A DNA stretch of 32,202 nt from Betaproteobacteria bacterium (GTDB taxonomy: Bacteria > Pseudomonadota > Gammaproteobacteria > Burkholderiales > SG8-41). The stretch is taken from assembly GCA_947467315.1 (NCBI GenBank), contig CANIID010000018.1, positions 1-32,202 of the forward strand, in the 5' to 3' direction. A model generated the notes under the pieces. That model worked only from the letters and a program-made list of their open reading frames with translations, searched no databases and was not told the DNA's origin. This document shows positions 31,072 through 32,202 of this stretch, in pieces (positions within the stretch are counted from its first letter, which is position 1; every line of letters begins with the position of its first letter). Made by a program: the position numbers and the translations under genes.

Positions 31072-32202
31072 TTATGCGTTCTGCGCCAACCAGCCCGGCG
31101 CCGCCTTGTAGGTTGTCATGATCTCGCGTGGCCGCGAATCGCGATCCAGTGCTGCCACCAAGTCCAGCACCTTTGTCAGCGTCGCGGTTTGCAAGGCATC
31201 CGCGACCGTATCTTTGAACAACGCCGAAAGCTCATCCCAGCTCATGCGCCGATGCGGGCTGCCGCGCGGATGCGGCTCGCGCGCTTCAAATTGGCGGCCA
31301 TCGCTCAAGGTGATGCTCACGCGCGAGGGCACTTCTTCGGTGTTGGTGCCCGCCTCGATTTCCGCATCGAGCACGCAGCGCACGCGGTTGGACAACGCGC
31401 GCACGGCCTTATCGGCGAGCGCGGTTTCGTAATCCTCGCGCCGCAGCGCGGCTTGCGCGCCACGCGTGCGTCCAAGCGACAAAGCCATTGCCAAGCTGAA
31501 CGGTATGGAAAGTTGCGCGCTTTGCAAATCCGGCGGATCGAGTTGGGTGAGCCGCCCTTGCACGACTTTCGGAATGCCAACTTCGAGATCGATGATTTGA
31601 TCCGGCGTGAGTTTATTTTCAAAACCCAGTCGCAGACCCGCATCCACTGTCGCCTGCAAGCGGCCCGCGCCCGCGTGTATTTTGGTACTGACTTCCATCA
31701 GGCGAAATCCGCGCCCCAGGTCGCCCGTGACTTTTTCAGGATGGGCGTTGCCCGAAAACGCGCGAAAGAACCCCGCCTCACCTTCGAGAATATCGCGCGG
31801 CCCCCAGATGCCCGCCTGCGTCAACAACGCGGCCATGACCCCGGATTCCGCGCCTCGCGCACCATTGAGCCGCTTGGTCACGCCGCCAGAGTGATAAAAC
31901 TGCGCCAACCCGCCCGCGTAAGCACCCGCCGCACCGAGCGCGCCGGCCATATCAATAGCGTTAAAATTCAATAACTTACCCGCAGCCAGCGCCGCCCCCA
32001 TCGCACCACAGGTGGGCGTGGACATGAAGCCGCGTTGAAACAGCGCAGGCTGCGTCGCCAAGCCGATACGCAGCGAAGCTTCATAGCCGATGATTGCGGC
32101 TTCCAGCGCCGCGCGGCCCGTGGAATTTTCCCGTTCGGCCATCGCCAGCACTGCCGGCAATATGGATGCGCCCGCGTGATGCATCGAGCCCACATGCGTG
32201 TC
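31072..32202 (-). CDS. MmgE/PrpD-family protein, partial (5' end outside window)
   Basis: About 376 residues of a 2-methylcitrate dehydratase/cis-aconitate decarboxylase family protein are visible; the reading frame continues past the window end. Family features are THVGSMHHAGASILPAVLAMAE, YEASLRIG, GFMSTPTCGAMGAALAAGKLL, FYHSGGVTKRLNGARGAESGVMAALLTQAG and FRLMEVSTKIHAGAGRLQATVDA. Members dehydrate or decarboxylate methylcitrate, aconitate or similar acids. The full family length is about 450-500, so roughly the first quarter is missing. It is just upstream of the ketopantoate-reductase-like gene. Confidence 0.88.
   Translation of the reverse strand, partial: DTHVGSMHHAGASILPAVLAMAERENSTGRAALEAAIIGYEASLRIGLATQPALFQRGFMSTPTCGAMGAALAAGKLLNFNAIDMAGALGAAGAYAGGLAQFYHSGGVTKRLNGARGAESGVMAALLTQAGIWGPRDILEGEAGFFRAFSGNAHPEKVTGDLGRGFRLMEVSTKIHAGAGRLQATVDAGLRLGFENKLTPDQIIDLEVGIPKVVQGRLTQLDPPDLQSAQLSIPFSLAMALSLGRTRGAQAALRREDYETALADKAVRALSNRVRCVLDAEIEAGTNTEEVPSRVSITLSDGRQFEAREPHPRGSPHRRMSWDELSALFKDTVADALQTATLTKVLDLVAALDRDSRPREIMTTYKAAPGWLAQNA

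Noticed and set aside
1-32202. tRNA, rRNA, CRISPR array, prophage or insertion-sequence genes
   Set aside because: No cloverleaf-like sequence, regularly spaced repeats, or transposase/integrase motifs were found by reading either strand.

Overview
The window is GC-rich chromosomal DNA, most likely from a betaproteobacterium of the Burkholderiales type. Reasons: four periplasmic Bug/TctC-type solute receptors in 32 kb, the conserved block rpsP-rimM-trmD-rplS, and dense oxidative metabolism of hydroxy acids and dicarboxylates. No rRNA, tRNA, CRISPR array, transposase, integrase or phage gene was seen.

Layout. At 50-365 is a truncated, frameshifted aldolase remnant. 381-9334 is a catabolic mosaic: two FMN-dependent 2-hydroxy-acid oxidases (one apparently Tat-exported with an internal CxxCH), a ketopantoate-reductase-like enzyme, two Bug receptors, a Gfo/Idh/MocA oxidoreductase, an acyl-CoA dehydrogenase and a solute-binding-fold protein without signal peptide. 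9418-11789 holds a c-type cytochrome facing a PQQ alcohol dehydrogenase whose active site reads Asp-Tyr-Asp, a signature associated with lanthanide-dependent enzymes. 11955-14485 holds another Bug receptor, a cytochrome P460-like gene divergent from an HxlR regulator (the pair bracketed by two direct copies of a hairpin repeat), and a small membrane protein.

26643 down to 14508 is a long run of minus-strand genes. In transcription order it encodes a SuyA/SuyB-like sulfo-lyase pair, a thiamine-diphosphate enzyme, an iron-sulfur subunit and two membrane anchors of a succinate-dehydrogenase-like complex, a Bug receptor, two-subunit class I fumarase-type hydratase, the matching flavoprotein, a PEP mutase/isocitrate-lyase-family enzyme, an Ldh_2-family dehydrogenase and an exported metallo-beta-lactamase-fold protein. 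Many junctions overlap or are only a few bases apart. I infer a pathway for a (possibly sulfonated) hydroxy- or dicarboxylic acid: uptake, membrane-linked dehydrogenation, hydration, C-C cleavage, oxidation and sulfite release. The substrate is not proven.

26692-28887 is the housekeeping block rpsP-rimM-trmD-rplS with a clear terminator. 29124-32202 holds a nitroreductase, a second ketopantoate-reductase-like paralogue and a partial MmgE/PrpD protein.

The most unusual non-coding signal is a short AT-rich element present seven times, with 16-base core TAAAAACANNTNSYTA. It lies at gene borders, inside a signal-peptide region, and in frame inside the thiamine-diphosphate enzyme. Two same-orientation copies bracket the Ldh_2 gene, one of them supplying its stop codon. 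Several GTAG...CTAC hairpin repeats are a second, independent repeat class.
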